In this document: one piece after another, positions 1 to 8,483 of the stretch
Layout of the letters: each line of letters starts with the position of its first letter
Numbering within the stretch: the first letter of the stretch is position 1
Assembly: GCA_003136355.1 (NCBI GenBank)
Contig: PLED01000033.1
Coordinates: 1 to 38,954, forward strand
Source of the DNA: Vulcanimicrobiota bacterium
GTDB taxonomy: Bacteria > Vulcanimicrobiota > Vulcanimicrobiia > Vulcanimicrobiales > Vulcanimicrobiaceae
Length of the DNA stretch: 38,954 nt
Direction of reading: 5' to 3'
The notes under the pieces: model-generated
Told to the model about the DNA's origin: nothing
Databases searched by the model: none
What the model saw: only the letters and a program-made list of their open reading frames with translations
Position numbers and translations under genes: made by a program

Positions 1-1185
1 AGCCTCGTCATGCTGATGACGCCGGGCCTCGCCTTCTTTTACGGCGGCCTCGTCGGGCGCAAAAACGTGCTCACGATCATGATCCAAAGCTTCATGTCGC
101 TGGGCTGGACGACGGTTCTCTGGGTCGTCTTCGGCTATTCGATGTGCTTCGGACCCGATTGGCACGGGCTGATCGGGAATCCCATGACGTACTTCATGCT
201 CAGAGGCGTGACCCTGCATACGATGTTCCTGGGTAACGACGCGGGTATTCCGCTCGTCGTCCACATCGCTTATCAAATGATGTTCGCGATTATCACGCCG
301 GCATTAATTACCGGCGCGTTCGCGAACCGCGTCACCTTCAAAGCGTATTTCTTGTTTTTGACGGGCTGGCTGATCTTCGTCTACTTCCCGTTCGTCCACA
401 TGCTGTGGAGTCCCGACGGCATGCTTGCGAAATGGGGCGCGGAAGACTTTGCCGGCGGCATCGTGGTTCACGCGTCGGCCGGATTCGCCGCGCTGGCTTC
501 AGTGCTGTTCATCGGGCGGCGCTACGTGATCGAGAACAAGCCGCACAATGTTCCGCTAATCGCGCTGGGCACGGGATTGCTGTGGTTCGGCTGGTACGGG
601 TTTAACGCGGGATCCGAATTGCGTGTCGACGCGGTCACAGCCTCGGCATTTCTCAATACCGATATCGCCGCATCGTTCGCGGCGATCACGTGGCTGTTGG
701 TCGAATGGTCGCGCGGCCGCCAGCCGAAGTTCGTCGGCTTGTTGACCGGCGCGGTTGCGGGATTGGCCACGATCACTCCGGCGGCGGGCTACGTCTCGCC
801 GGTGACTGCGGTCATTATCGGCATAGCAGCCGGCTTCGTCTGCTATTTGGCCGTTGCGCTCAAGAACAAATTGCAATGGGACGACGCGCTCGACGTGTGG
901 GGCGTGCATGGCGTCGGCGGCGTCTTGGGAATCACGCTGCTCGGAGTCTTCGGATCACGTTTGTGGAACCCGGCGGGTGCCGACGGTTTGATTTACGGCG
1001 GAAGCAGATTCTTCTTCGTGCAGCTTGCGTCGGCGATCATCTGCAGCGCGTGGGCGTTCGTCTTCACATACGGATTCTTGTGGCTGATCAGTAAGGTAAC
1101 CGTCACGAAAGTCGACCGCGACGCCGAAGAAACCGGTCTCGACATCACCCTACACGGTGAGGAAGCCTACCCGGTCGGTCTCTAA
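1..1185 (+). CDS. amtB: Ammonium transporter, Amt family (5' end outside the window)
   Basis: Integral membrane ammonium channel. The reading frame is open from base 1 and begins inside the first helices (MTPGLAFFYGG, a hallmark of the family), so the true start and N-terminus lie upstream; 394 residues are visible. The two pore histidines of the Amt family are recognisable in VHASAGFAAL (His157 of the visible part) and WGVHGVGGVLG (His303). Hydrophobic segments run the whole length and end in a short polar cytoplasmic tail. A glnK partner, often beside amtB, is not downstream; the next gene is convergent. The stop codon lies in one arm of a hairpin shared with the next gene's stop. Family assignment is firm. 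Confidence 0.95.
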   Translation, partial: SLVMLMTPGLAFFYGGLVGRKNVLTIMIQSFMSLGWTTVLWVVFGYSMCFGPDWHGLIGNPMTYFMLRGVTLHTMFLGNDAGIPLVVHIAYQMMFAIITPALITGAFANRVTFKAYFLFLTGWLIFVYFPFVHMLWSPDGMLAKWGAEDFAGGIVVHASAGFAALASVLFIGRRYVIENKPHNVPLIALGTGLLWFGWYGFNAGSELRVDAVTASAFLNTDIAASFAAITWLLVEWSRGRQPKFVGLLTGAVAGLATITPAAGYVSPVTAVIIGIAAGFVCYLAVALKNKLQWDDALDVWGVHGVGGVLGITLLGVFGSRLWNPAGADGLIYGGSRFFFVQLASAIICSAWAFVFTYGFLWLISKVTVTKVDRDAEETGLDITLHGEEAYPVGL

Positions 1186-1199
1186 GCGCCGCGCTTAGA
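1181..1199. terminator. Short perfect hairpin between convergent amtB and porin genes
   Basis: Arms TCTAAGCG (1181-1188) and CGCTTAGA (1192-1199) are perfectly complementary around a 3-base loop. The amtB TAA (1183-1185) and the porin stop (1195-1197, minus) sit symmetrically in the two arms. Only 9 bases separate the two genes, so this is the only candidate transcription stop for either side. No T-tract follows on either strand, so it may be a weak or Rho-assisted bidirectional terminator. Confidence 0.45.
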
Positions 1200-2340
1200 A
1201 CTGCGCGCCAACCTCCAGCCCCAAACGGGTTTGGTTGGTGCGCAGTCCGCCCGGGCCAAAACCTAAACCCGGGAAGACATTTTTTGCGACGACGTGCGAC
1301 CACTCGCCGCGCACGATGAGGTGCGCCGTCTTGTACGCCGGCGTCAGCGTGAACGTCGTCGCGCTGCTGCCTGGGCCATAGCCGACCAAATCCGAGTTGA
1401 AGCTAAAATCATGTATCGAGCTGGAATTGCCCACAGCTTCGAAGCGCCCGCCGAGCGAGAACGAACCGTTGAAAGCGTAATTGGCGAGCAGCACGGCCCC
1501 GAAGGCGCTCTGTGAACTGGCATAGCCCAGCGCGCTTGACGCCGGCGATTGCACCCATAACGCGTACGGCAGCAACTGCAGTTTGCCGAGCTGCTGCGTA
1601 TACATGAGATCGTATTCACGTTTGTTTGCGATGAGCGCCGTGTTATTCGAGGGCGTATTCGCATCGGGGATGATGAAGATGAATTGCAGGCTGTTCGCGG
1701 ATGTCGGGTTCCAGCCGAGCATGCCCTCGAAGGCGCGCCGGCTGCCCGAATAAAAGCCGTCGTTGTATTCGAGCGCGGCGCTAAAATTGTTGTTGGAGTA
1801 AGCCACGCGGACACCGTTGCTGACCACGGGTTCCAGGTTCCAGACCAAACCGCGCTGGATGTTGATATTTTGGAACGTGAACGTATTTTCTTGGCCGAGC
1901 AGCGTCGGCAGCTTCCCAGCGCTGATCGCCCAGTTGGCATTCGGCACGTACTGCACGAAAGCGTTCGGTAGATATCCGAAGAGGTTCGTGTTGGCGAACC
2001 TCTGGAACGTCGGATTGATCGCGACTCCCACGACCGGGAAGTTGTAGGCGCCGGCAGTGAGCGAAAACCGCAGTCGACCGGTCGAGTGCGCGATGGTAAT
2101 CAGCGCGTTTGAGAGTTGCGTGCGCGACGAAAGGTCCGCGCCGCCCGCCGTATCGAGCGCTCCGGTGGCATTCGGGTTATCCGATGTAAACGTGAAGTCG
2201 CTGATGATGCCCGAGACGGTGACCGGCGGGGAAGGCGCCGGCGAAGGCGTAGGCGGCGGAGCGGGGTCGGCCATTGCTCGCGAGTCCGCGCATGCCGTAA
2301 GGGCCGCAAAAAAAACAGCGAGCGTAAACGTACGATGCAT
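1195..2340 (-). CDS. Outer-membrane beta-barrel porin-like protein
   Basis: Predicted exported protein of 381 residues. The N-terminus is a signal peptide (basic MHR, hydrophobic stretch). LTAC near residue 16 could be a lipobox, although cleavage after SRAMA is also plausible. A Pro-rich linker follows (residues about 25-40), then about 340 residues with alternating polar and hydrophobic strands, many Asn, Gly, Tyr and Phe, and a C-terminal GAQF ending in Phe, as in many barrels. The overall look is that of the OmpL-like porin-2 (BBP2) family, which forms diffusion pores. Convergent with amtB and divergent from the cytochrome remnant. Substrate unknown. It supports a diderm envelope. Confidence 0.75.
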   Translation of the reverse strand: MHRTFTLAVFFAALTACADSRAMADPAPPPTPSPAPSPPVTVSGIISDFTFTSDNPNATGALDTAGGADLSSRTQLSNALITIAHSTGRLRFSLTAGAYNFPVVGVAINPTFQRFANTNLFGYLPNAFVQYVPNANWAISAGKLPTLLGQENTFTFQNINIQRGLVWNLEPVVSNGVRVAYSNNNFSAALEYNDGFYSGSRRAFEGMLGWNPTSANSLQFIFIIPDANTPSNNTALIANKREYDLMYTQQLGKLQLLPYALWVQSPASSALGYASSQSAFGAVLLANYAFNGSFSLGGRFEAVGNSSSIHDFSFNSDLVGYGPGSSATTFTLTPAYKTAHLIVRGEWSHVVAKNVFPGLGFGPGGLRTNQTRLGLEVGAQF

Positions 2341-2409
2341 GTCCTGCGTCTACCGCGCAGAGGTATGAATTCCCGCTAGTGTTCGTCGCAGCATTCGCAT
2401 ACGCGTTTT

Positions 2410-2682
2410 TTGTGGCGTGCGCGGCGGAGACTTGGGACGTCGATGGGGAATAAGGGCACGATGATAAGAGGGTTTGTTCTTGGCGTAGCGGCCACGCCCG
2501 GCAAGGTGTATTGGCAGATCGACCACGGCATCCGCTGGACCGGCATGCCGTCTTTTGGCAAGGCGCTGAACGAAAAACAGCTCTGGCAGGTCACGCTCTT
2601 CGTGCAGCACATCGACACGTTGCCGCCGGCCGTACAGCGAGCATGGCGGCAGGTCCGTGCGTCCGCCATGCCTGAACGCTGA
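2410..2682 (+). pseudogene. Remnant of a class I cytochrome c domain (no haem-binding motif)
   Basis: The last 55 or so residues match the C-terminal half of a mono-haem cytochrome c domain: a YW..DHGIRWTGMP segment with the Met that normally ligates haem iron, then the terminal helix (LWQVTLFVQHIDTLPP). The N-terminal half with CXXCH is missing. The first 30 residues (TTG start, Arg-rich) do not look like a cytochrome, and no CXXCH is found in the other plus-strand frames just upstream. The stop is immediately followed by the mgtC start, which suggests that the two were once co-translated. Best read as a truncated, non-functional remnant. It could still be translated as a short peptide. Confidence 0.55.
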
Positions 2683-3354
2683 TTGGTGGATTTCACGTTT
2701 TCGCCGCTACTCGGCATTGCCGGAGCTGCGGTCCTCGGCGGTATCCTCGGCTTGCAGCGGCAGGCGGCGCAAAAAGCGGCCGGCTTCCGTACGCACTTGA
2801 TCGTCGCGACCGCGGCTGCCGCGTTTACGGCGATGGGTGCGCACTTGCACGACACGCGCATTCCGTCCTACATCGTCGTCGGCATCGGCTTTTTGGGAGC
2901 TGGCGCGATTATCCGGCAAGGCGCGACCGCGCACGGATTGACGACGGCGGCCAGCATTTGGATGTCGGCAGCGATCGGATTGCTGCTTGGATATTCCAAC
3001 GGATTCGGGCTCGCGGCCGGTTTGGTTGCGACTGGTATTACACTTGGCGCGCTCTCGATTTCGGACGACGTCCTCATGCGCATGTTTCACATGCGCCGCA
3101 GGATCGCTTTACTGGTCACGTGCACGCCCGGCGCGGACGTGATGAAAGCGATCGATGAAGTACTGCGTTCGGAGAAGATCGCATTTGAGAGCGAGATGGT
3201 CTCCATTGTGGCCGATTCGGAGAGCGACTGCGTAGAGCTGCGCTATAGTGTGGTGCTGGAAATGGGGCGCCGGCTGAGCGCCGTCGCCGAGCACATCAGC
3301 GGGCTTTCCGGCGTGCGCCGCGTGGAGGCGAGCGAACAGTTTTTCGCAGGCTAG
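2683..3354 (+). CDS. MgtC/SapB family membrane protein
   Basis: 223 residues with about five hydrophobic helices in the first 130, containing the family signature: GGILGLQRQAAQKAAGFRTH, then VGIGFLGAGAIIRQG and GLTTAASIW. A soluble C-terminal domain of about 85 residues follows, compatible with the ACT-like tail of MgtC proteins. Known members are linked to growth in low magnesium and virulence in pathogens; the biochemical role is unsettled. Start: TTG directly after the previous stop, or GTG three bases later; no clear ribosome site, so coupling to the upstream reading frame is likely. The family call is firm, the function is not. Confidence 0.85.
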   Translation: MVDFTFSPLLGIAGAAVLGGILGLQRQAAQKAAGFRTHLIVATAAAAFTAMGAHLHDTRIPSYIVVGIGFLGAGAIIRQGATAHGLTTAASIWMSAAIGLLLGYSNGFGLAAGLVATGITLGALSISDDVLMRMFHMRRRIALLVTCTPGADVMKAIDEVLRSEKIAFESEMVSIVADSESDCVELRYSVVLEMGRRLSAVAEHISGLSGVRRVEASEQFFAG

Positions 3355-3368
3355 GTGTTTGGCTCGGG

Positions 3369-3677
3369 ATCGACGCGCGCAAAACTGCGGCGCTCCATCC
3401 CTCGCGATCCGTCGAACTCGAGCTGCCGCAAGATGCTGCACAGGAACGTTGCCGTTACGGGATTGAGAGCGTGCTGGGCGGCGTTGTGCGTGAAGAACGG
3501 CCCGGAACGATCGAAGCGACGTTCGGGCTGATCGGTTCGGAGCGGCTGACGTGCACCATCGTGAGTCTGGACGGTGGACGATCGCGCGTGACGATCGAGA
3601 CGCGGCGCGGAGCGCAAGCCGGCGGCCCGGCGCCTTCGGCTTACGTCAAAGCGTTGGCGGATTACCTAGCCGGCTGA
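3369..3677 (+). CDS. Small conserved-looking protein of unknown function, start unresolved
   Basis: I do not recognise the family. The frame ending at 3677 reads like a compact alpha/beta domain: SVELELP, a helix, GGVVREERPGTIEATFGLIG, then strands LTCTIVSLDGG and SRVTIETRR, and a final helix AYVKALADYLAG. The first in-frame GTG is at 3471 (68 residues), but convincing coding sequence continues upstream to about 3369. No ATG, GTG or TTG exists in frame between 3312 and 3471; the first codon is given here provisionally as ATC 3369. Either initiation is non-canonical, the GTG start is correct and the upstream similarity is chance, or there is a frameshift. It overlaps the end of convergent serS by 12 bases. 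Confidence 0.45.
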   Translation: MDARKTAALHPSRSVELELPQDAAQERCRYGIESVLGGVVREERPGTIEATFGLIGSERLTCTIVSLDGGRSRVTIETRRGAQAGGPAPSAYVKALADYLAG

Positions 3678-4955
3678 GATTTTTTCGGCCCGCATATACG
3701 GCTGCAAGACGCCGGGAATCGCAACCGAACCGTCGGCTTGCTGAAAATTCTCGAGAATGGCAAGCAGCGTCCGCCCGATAGCCAGGCCCGATCCGTTGAG
3801 TGTGTGCGCGAGTTCAGGTTTCGCTTTAGCGTCGCGCCTCAGACGGATCGCGGCGCGGCGGGATTGGAAATCGGTGCAATTCGAGCAAGAGCTGATTTCG
3901 CGGTACGCCTGCGAGCTCGGAACCCAAACCTCGAGATCGTAGGTTTTGGCCGGATTGAATCCTACGTCGCCGGCACACAGCAAGACGACGCGGTAGGGAA
4001 GCTCGAGCTCGCGCAACAGGTCCTCGGCATCTTGCGTCAGCGCTTCGAGTGCTCCGGCGGAATTTTCCGGCGCCGTCACCCAGACGAGTTCGACCTTTTC
4101 AAACTGGTGCTGGCGCAAGATGCCGCGCGTATCTTTGCCGGCTGCTCCGGCTTCCTTGCGAAAGCACGGCGTGAAGGCGGCGTACTTGCGGGGAAGCGTA
4201 TCGGCGGCAAGGATTTCGCCGCCGTGTAGTGCCGTCAGCGGAACCTCCGCCGTCGGTACGAGAAACAACTCGGCGTCGTCGTCGCGAAACATCGCGTCCG
4301 CAAATTTGCTCAATTGACCTGTCGACCACATCGTGTCGCGTGACACCAGGAGCGGGGGATTGACTTCGATGTAGCCTTTTGCGGCGGCACGGTCGAGGAA
4401 GAATTGCGTCAATGCGCGCGCCAGGCGCGCACCCGGACCGACGAGGATGGAAAAACGCGAGCCGGAGAGCTTCGCCGCGCGCGGGAAATCCAAGATGCCC
4501 AAGCGTTCACCCAATTCCCAGTGCGGCAGCGGATCGAACGAAAACTTCGTCGGTTCGCCGCTCGTTCGCAGGACGACGTTTTTCGACGCGTCGCTTCCGT
4601 CGGGAACGGAGTCGTCCAAAATGTTCGGAGATTGCGAAAGGAGCTCGTACAGCGGCGAATGCCGTTCGTTTGGCGCGAGCTCGCGCACGCGCGCTTCGAG
4701 ATCTTCTAAGCGTTGAGCCAACTGGTCGAGTTTCGGACGCAGCTCGCGCGCGGCTGCCGCTTTGTCGACCGCCTTGCCGATCTCGGCGGAGAGCCGGTTT
4801 TTCTCGGCCTGTGCGCCTTCGGCCGCCGTTAAAGCGGAGCGGTACTCCTCATCCAAGCGCAGAACTTCGTCGACGAACGCAGGATCGAGTCCGCGGCGTT
4901 TTGCAGAAAGCCGCACGCGCTCCGGATCGCGACGAATGAGACCGACATCCAACAT
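3666..4955 (-). CDS. serS: Seryl-tRNA synthetase
   Basis: Class II aminoacyl-tRNA synthetase that charges tRNA-Ser (and tRNA-Sec where present). 429 residues, the normal length. The start MLDVGLIRRDPERV is the classical SerRS N-terminus, so the longer upstream reading frame is not used. Residues about 28-105 form the Ala/Glu/Arg-rich tRNA-binding coiled coil. Catalytic core: TAEVPLTALH, motif 2 (CFRKEAGAAGKDTRGILRQHQF) and motif 3 (NGSGLAIGRTLLAILENFQ). Its ATG (4953-4955 on minus) directly abuts ATG 4956 of the divergent strand, and no Shine-Dalgarno sequence is seen upstream, so a leaderless message is possible. Confidence 0.97.
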   Translation of the reverse strand: MLDVGLIRRDPERVRLSAKRRGLDPAFVDEVLRLDEEYRSALTAAEGAQAEKNRLSAEIGKAVDKAAAARELRPKLDQLAQRLEDLEARVRELAPNERHSPLYELLSQSPNILDDSVPDGSDASKNVVLRTSGEPTKFSFDPLPHWELGERLGILDFPRAAKLSGSRFSILVGPGARLARALTQFFLDRAAAKGYIEVNPPLLVSRDTMWSTGQLSKFADAMFRDDDAELFLVPTAEVPLTALHGGEILAADTLPRKYAAFTPCFRKEAGAAGKDTRGILRQHQFEKVELVWVTAPENSAGALEALTQDAEDLLRELELPYRVVLLCAGDVGFNPAKTYDLEVWVPSSQAYREISSCSNCTDFQSRRAAIRLRRDAKAKPELAHTLNGSGLAIGRTLLAILENFQQADGSVAIPGVLQPYMRAEKISAG

Positions 4956-4973
4956 ATGAAGGAACGCCGCATT

Positions 4974-6215
4974 ATGCGAGGTTTGCAAAGCGACCTGCAA
5001 ACGATAGGTTTTCGAAACGATGCGCTGCTCGCTCCCGAACAGGCGCTGGCGCTCTTTTTTTCGCGCGCGGAGCTGCGCGAGCGTACCGTCGAAAGCGTCG
5101 CGTTCGAAACCGCCGCCGGGCGCGTTCTTGCCGGGCCGGTGATTGCCGATGCCGATTATCCCGCGATCGCGCGATCGGCGATGGACGGCTTTGCCCTGCG
5201 CTCGCAACAGACGCCGGGCACCTTGCGGATCGAAGGTGAGATCCGGATGGGAGAGCCGTGGGCGGGCGAACTCGGGGCGGGAAACGCCGTCCGCATTCCG
5301 ACCGGTGGAGCTTTGCCGGCCGGCGCTGATTGCGTCGTGCCCATCGAGGAGGCGGAGGCCGTCGGGAGAGACGTCCGGATTGAAACGGCCGTCGCGGCCG
5401 GCGCCAACATCGTTGCAGCCGGTTCGGATATGCGTGCGGGAGAGACGCTATTAGAAGAAGGCCGCCGCATCGGCGGAGCCGAGCTCGGCGCGATCGCGGC
5501 GCTCGGAATGGCGAGCGTGCCGGTCTACGCCGTTCCGGTTTTCGGCATCGTCAGCAGCGGCGACGAAATCGTCGACGTCCGCGCGAAGCCGGGGCCGGCA
5601 CAAGTGCGCGACTCCAACCGGTGGGCGCTGGCGGCAAAGCTCGCCCGGCTTGGGGCGGCCGTCAAGCACTATCCGATCGCGCCCGACGACGAAACCGAAT
5701 TCGGCCGCATTCTGCAGGCGGCGGTTGCGGAGTGCGACGGCGTCATTTTGAGCGGAGGATCGTCGGTCGGCCTGCGCGACCTCACGCCACGCCTGGTCGA
5801 ACGCTGCGGATCGCCCGGCGTGATCGTGCACGGCCTTCGCGTCAAGCCCGGAAAACCGACGCTGCTGGCTTCGGCGCAAGGCAAGCCGGTGATCGGCCTG
5901 CCGGGAAATCCCACCTCGGCGCTGATGATCCTCGAAGCGGTCGCGGGGACAATCGTCGCGCAGTGCGCCGGCGCCCTTCCGCAAAGGTCGCACGTCGAGG
6001 CCCTGCTCGCAAACCCGGTGCGCAAACGGTTGGGATGGACGCAGTTCGTGCCGGTGCGGCTGGAAGAAACCGCCGGAATCTGCACCGCGTTTCCTTTAGA
6101 CATGCACTCCGCTTCGGTGAGCCTGCTCGCACGCGCAAGCGGATTTCTCACTTTGGGCGAAACGGTAGAGTCCGCCGCGGCCGGTGAGACGGTGACCGCG
6201 GTGCGCTTCTTATAA
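4974..6215 (+). CDS. moeA: Molybdopterin molybdotransferase MoeA
   Basis: Inserts molybdate into adenylylated molybdopterin in molybdenum cofactor synthesis. About 413 residues with the MoeA order: N-terminal helix and AAGRVLAGPV, then SAMDGFALRS, the IPTGGALPAGADCVVPIE segment, the MogA-like domain (SSGDEIV, DSNRWAL, LSGGSSVGLRD), KPGKPTLLA and GLPGNPTSALM, and the C-terminal beta domain. Start chosen at ATG 4974 because AAGGA lies 10 bases upstream; ATG 4956 is in frame but abuts the serS start codon. It heads a long overlapping gene run. moaC and moaB lie 25 kb downstream. Confidence 0.95.
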   Translation: MRGLQSDLQTIGFRNDALLAPEQALALFFSRAELRERTVESVAFETAAGRVLAGPVIADADYPAIARSAMDGFALRSQQTPGTLRIEGEIRMGEPWAGELGAGNAVRIPTGGALPAGADCVVPIEEAEAVGRDVRIETAVAAGANIVAAGSDMRAGETLLEEGRRIGGAELGAIAALGMASVPVYAVPVFGIVSSGDEIVDVRAKPGPAQVRDSNRWALAAKLARLGAAVKHYPIAPDDETEFGRILQAAVAECDGVILSGGSSVGLRDLTPRLVERCGSPGVIVHGLRVKPGKPTLLASAQGKPVIGLPGNPTSALMILEAVAGTIVAQCAGALPQRSHVEALLANPVRKRLGWTQFVPVRLEETAGICTAFPLDMHSASVSLLARASGFLTLGETVESAAAGETVTAVRFL

Positions 6216-6223
6216 GGGGGACG

Positions 6224-7333
6224 ATGACGCAGAACGTGGAGTTTTTGGCGGCGCCGCACATTGAGGCGATCCCGCAGATGACGCCGTTCATCGGCCCCGA
6301 GCAGCTGATGCGCGAAGGCGGCCACGCCGAGTTGCTGCGCCTAGGAGCCAACGAAAGCGCTTTCGGTCCTTCACCGCGCGCGGTTGAAGCGATGAGTGCG
6401 GAACTTCCGCGCATCTCGTGGTACGGCGATCCGGAATCGTATGATGTGCGCGCGGCGCTCGCGTCGCGCCACGGATGCGGAATCGAAAATATCAGCGTCG
6501 GATCGGGCATCGACGACTTGATGGGCTTGGCGGTGCGCGCGTTCGCGGCTCCCGGCGCGGTGACGCTGACGACGCGCGGAACCTACCCGACCTTCAACTA
6601 CCACGCGATGGGTTTCGGTGCGAAGATCGCCACGGTCGATTACCGGCACGACGGAATGCTCGACGTCGAGGCGCTCATCGAGGCCGCGAAAAGACTTCGA
6701 CCCGCGATCGTCTACGTCGCCAATCCCGACAACCCAAGCGGAACGTTGCTGCCCAAGGACGAGATCGTGCGGCTGTTTGACGCCCTGCCTGCCGAGACGC
6801 TGCTCTTTCTGGATGAAGCGTATGCCGATTTTGTGGCCGATGATCTCCTGATGCCCGAGTTCATTCACGGGCGGCTTCTGCGCGTGCGCACGTTTTCGAA
6901 AGCGTTCGGGATGGCCGGCGCGCGCATCGGCTACGCGATCGCCACGCCGCGCAACGTCACGACGTTTCAAAAGATCCGTCTGCACTACGGCGTGAACCGG
7001 AACGCGCAGGTCGGCGCACTCGCATCGTTGCAGGATCCCGAGTTCGCGCAGCACGTCGTAGTCGAAACCGCGCGCGGGCGCGAAGACTACTATAAACTCG
7101 CCGGTTCGCTCGCGCGTCCGTACCTGGAGTCGTGCACGAACTTCGTCTGCATCGACTTCGGCGATGCGGAGGTCGCGACGCGACTCATGAACGCGCTGCT
7201 GGCGCGCGGTGTCTTCGTGCGCAAACCGAGCGCGCCGCCGCTGGATCGTTTCGTGCGCGTCAGCGTCGGCAGGCCGGCCGAACGCGATGAATTCGCGGCG
7301 CGGCTGCGCATGCTGTGGCGCGAGATCGCATGA
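6224..7333 (+). CDS. PLP-dependent aminotransferase, histidinol-phosphate aminotransferase-like
   Basis: 369 residues, fold-type I aminotransferase most like HisC. Visible features: GANESAFGPSP near the N-terminus, VANPDNPSGTLLP, LDEAYADF, and the PLP lysine in TFSKAFGMAGARIGYA (Lys226). A C-terminal SVGRP motif carries the arginine that normally binds the substrate carboxylate or phosphate. The likely reaction is imidazole-acetol phosphate plus glutamate to histidinol phosphate, but HisC-like enzymes also act on aromatic amino acids, and no his genes are near, so specificity is open. It starts 8 bases after moeA and overlaps the next gene by ATGA. Confidence 0.82.
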   Translation: MTQNVEFLAAPHIEAIPQMTPFIGPEQLMREGGHAELLRLGANESAFGPSPRAVEAMSAELPRISWYGDPESYDVRAALASRHGCGIENISVGSGIDDLMGLAVRAFAAPGAVTLTTRGTYPTFNYHAMGFGAKIATVDYRHDGMLDVEALIEAAKRLRPAIVYVANPDNPSGTLLPKDEIVRLFDALPAETLLFLDEAYADFVADDLLMPEFIHGRLLRVRTFSKAFGMAGARIGYAIATPRNVTTFQKIRLHYGVNRNAQVGALASLQDPEFAQHVVVETARGREDYYKLAGSLARPYLESCTNFVCIDFGDAEVATRLMNALLARGVFVRKPSAPPLDRFVRVSVGRPAERDEFAARLRMLWREIA

Positions 7334-8055
7334 GATACGCGGTCGTCTCCGATATTCACGGAAACCTCGAATCGCTGCAGGCGGCGCTAGCGCTCGTGAA
7401 GCCGGAGGACGCGGTGCTCTGCTTAGGCGACACGGTCGGCTACGGCCCTAACCCCAACGAGTGCGTGCGCGCGATTCGCGAGCGCGCTCAGGAGTGCGTG
7501 CTGGGAAACCACGAAGTCGCGGCCGTCGACAATTTCGGTGTCGAGTATTTCAATCCGGCGGCGCGCACGGCGATCGAATGGACGCAAGGAAAGATCGATC
7601 GCGAGAACATCGAGTGGCTCAACGGTCTGGGTTACGAAGTACGGTTTCCCGAGTTCTTGCTCGTGCACGGTGCGCCGGTCAATTACTTCGAGTACATTCT
7701 GGACAAGCGCCAGGCGAAGGCGGCTTTCGAACGCACCGACGCGCCGCTCATTTTCGTCGGACACACGCACGTGGCTGAGTACTATTCGCTGGAACCCGAC
7801 GGAAGCATCGGACACGAACACCGACAGCACGGCGGCGAGCTCGAACTCGATCCCGCCAAACGCTACATCATCGACGTCGGCAGCGTGGGCCAGCCGCGCG
7901 ATCTGAATCCGCAGCCGTCGTTCGTTTTCTACGAACCCGAAAAGAAGCGCGTCGAGTGGGTGCGGTACGATTATCCGATCGCAGCCGTGCAGGAGAAAAT
8001 TCTGGCCGCCGGGTTGCCCGAAGTGCTCGCGCAGCGGCTGGAACAAGGCCGGTGA
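7330..8055 (+). CDS. Metallophosphoesterase, calcineurin-like family
   Basis: Cytoplasmic 241-residue protein with all metal-binding blocks of the YfcE/MJ0936-type phosphodiesterases: SDIHGN (residues 7-12), LGDTVGYGPNP, GNHE, a VHGAP segment and GHTHV. These bind a dinuclear metal centre that hydrolyses phosphodiesters. The ATG at 7330 overlaps the preceding TGA (ATGA) and is immediately followed by the first strand of the domain, which decides the start. The physiological substrate cannot be read from sequence or context. Confidence 0.88.
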   Translation: MRYAVVSDIHGNLESLQAALALVKPEDAVLCLGDTVGYGPNPNECVRAIRERAQECVLGNHEVAAVDNFGVEYFNPAARTAIEWTQGKIDRENIEWLNGLGYEVRFPEFLLVHGAPVNYFEYILDKRQAKAAFERTDAPLIFVGHTHVAEYYSLEPDGSIGHEHRQHGGELELDPAKRYIIDVGSVGQPRDLNPQPSFVFYEPEKKRVEWVRYDYPIAAVQEKILAAGLPEVLAQRLEQGR

Positions 8056-8483
8056 GAACGGTCGACGACGGGCGCTGCTTCGCTTGCGGTCCGGAAAATC
8101 CAATCGGCATGCATTTGCAGTTCGAGCGCAGCCAGGACGGCGTCCACGCGCGCGCGACCCTCGGCGAGCAATTTCAGGGCTGGCGTGGAATCGCGCATGG
8201 CGGAATCGCGCTCGCCCTGCTCGACGAAGCGATGGCGCACGCAGCCGGATACGCAGGCTATCGCGGCGTGACCGCCAGCATGAATGCGCGTTTTCGTAAA
8301 CCCGTTCCGCTAGGATCGCCGATCGACATCCAAGGCAAGATCAAGTGGATGCGCCGCAACGTGCTGGAGATCGAAGCGAGCGTCCGCGACGCCGGGGGCA
8401 TCGTGCTCGTCGAAGCTGAGGGCCGCTTCGTCGCCAAGGGACGCGTCGAAGACGAGAACGATCGCCGAAATCCCAACTTTTAA
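8052..8483 (+). CDS. PaaI-type hotdog-fold thioesterase
   Basis: 143 residues, GTG start overlapping the previous TGA (GTGA). The N-terminus has CFACGPENPIGMHLQF, a Cys-X2-Cys block found in a subgroup of PaaI/YbgC-like hotdog proteins. It is followed by the hotdog helix signature GWRGIAHGGIALALLDEAMAH, in which the HGG segment carries the usual catalytic region, and by the later strands (VTASMNARFRKPVPLGSPI). Members hydrolyse acyl-CoA thioesters. The acyl substrate is not predictable here. Its stop overlaps the smpB start (TAATG). Confidence 0.82.
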   Translation: MRTVDDGRCFACGPENPIGMHLQFERSQDGVHARATLGEQFQGWRGIAHGGIALALLDEAMAHAAGYAGYRGVTASMNARFRKPVPLGSPIDIQGKIKWMRRNVLEIEASVRDAGGIVLVEAEGRFVAKGRVEDENDRRNPNF

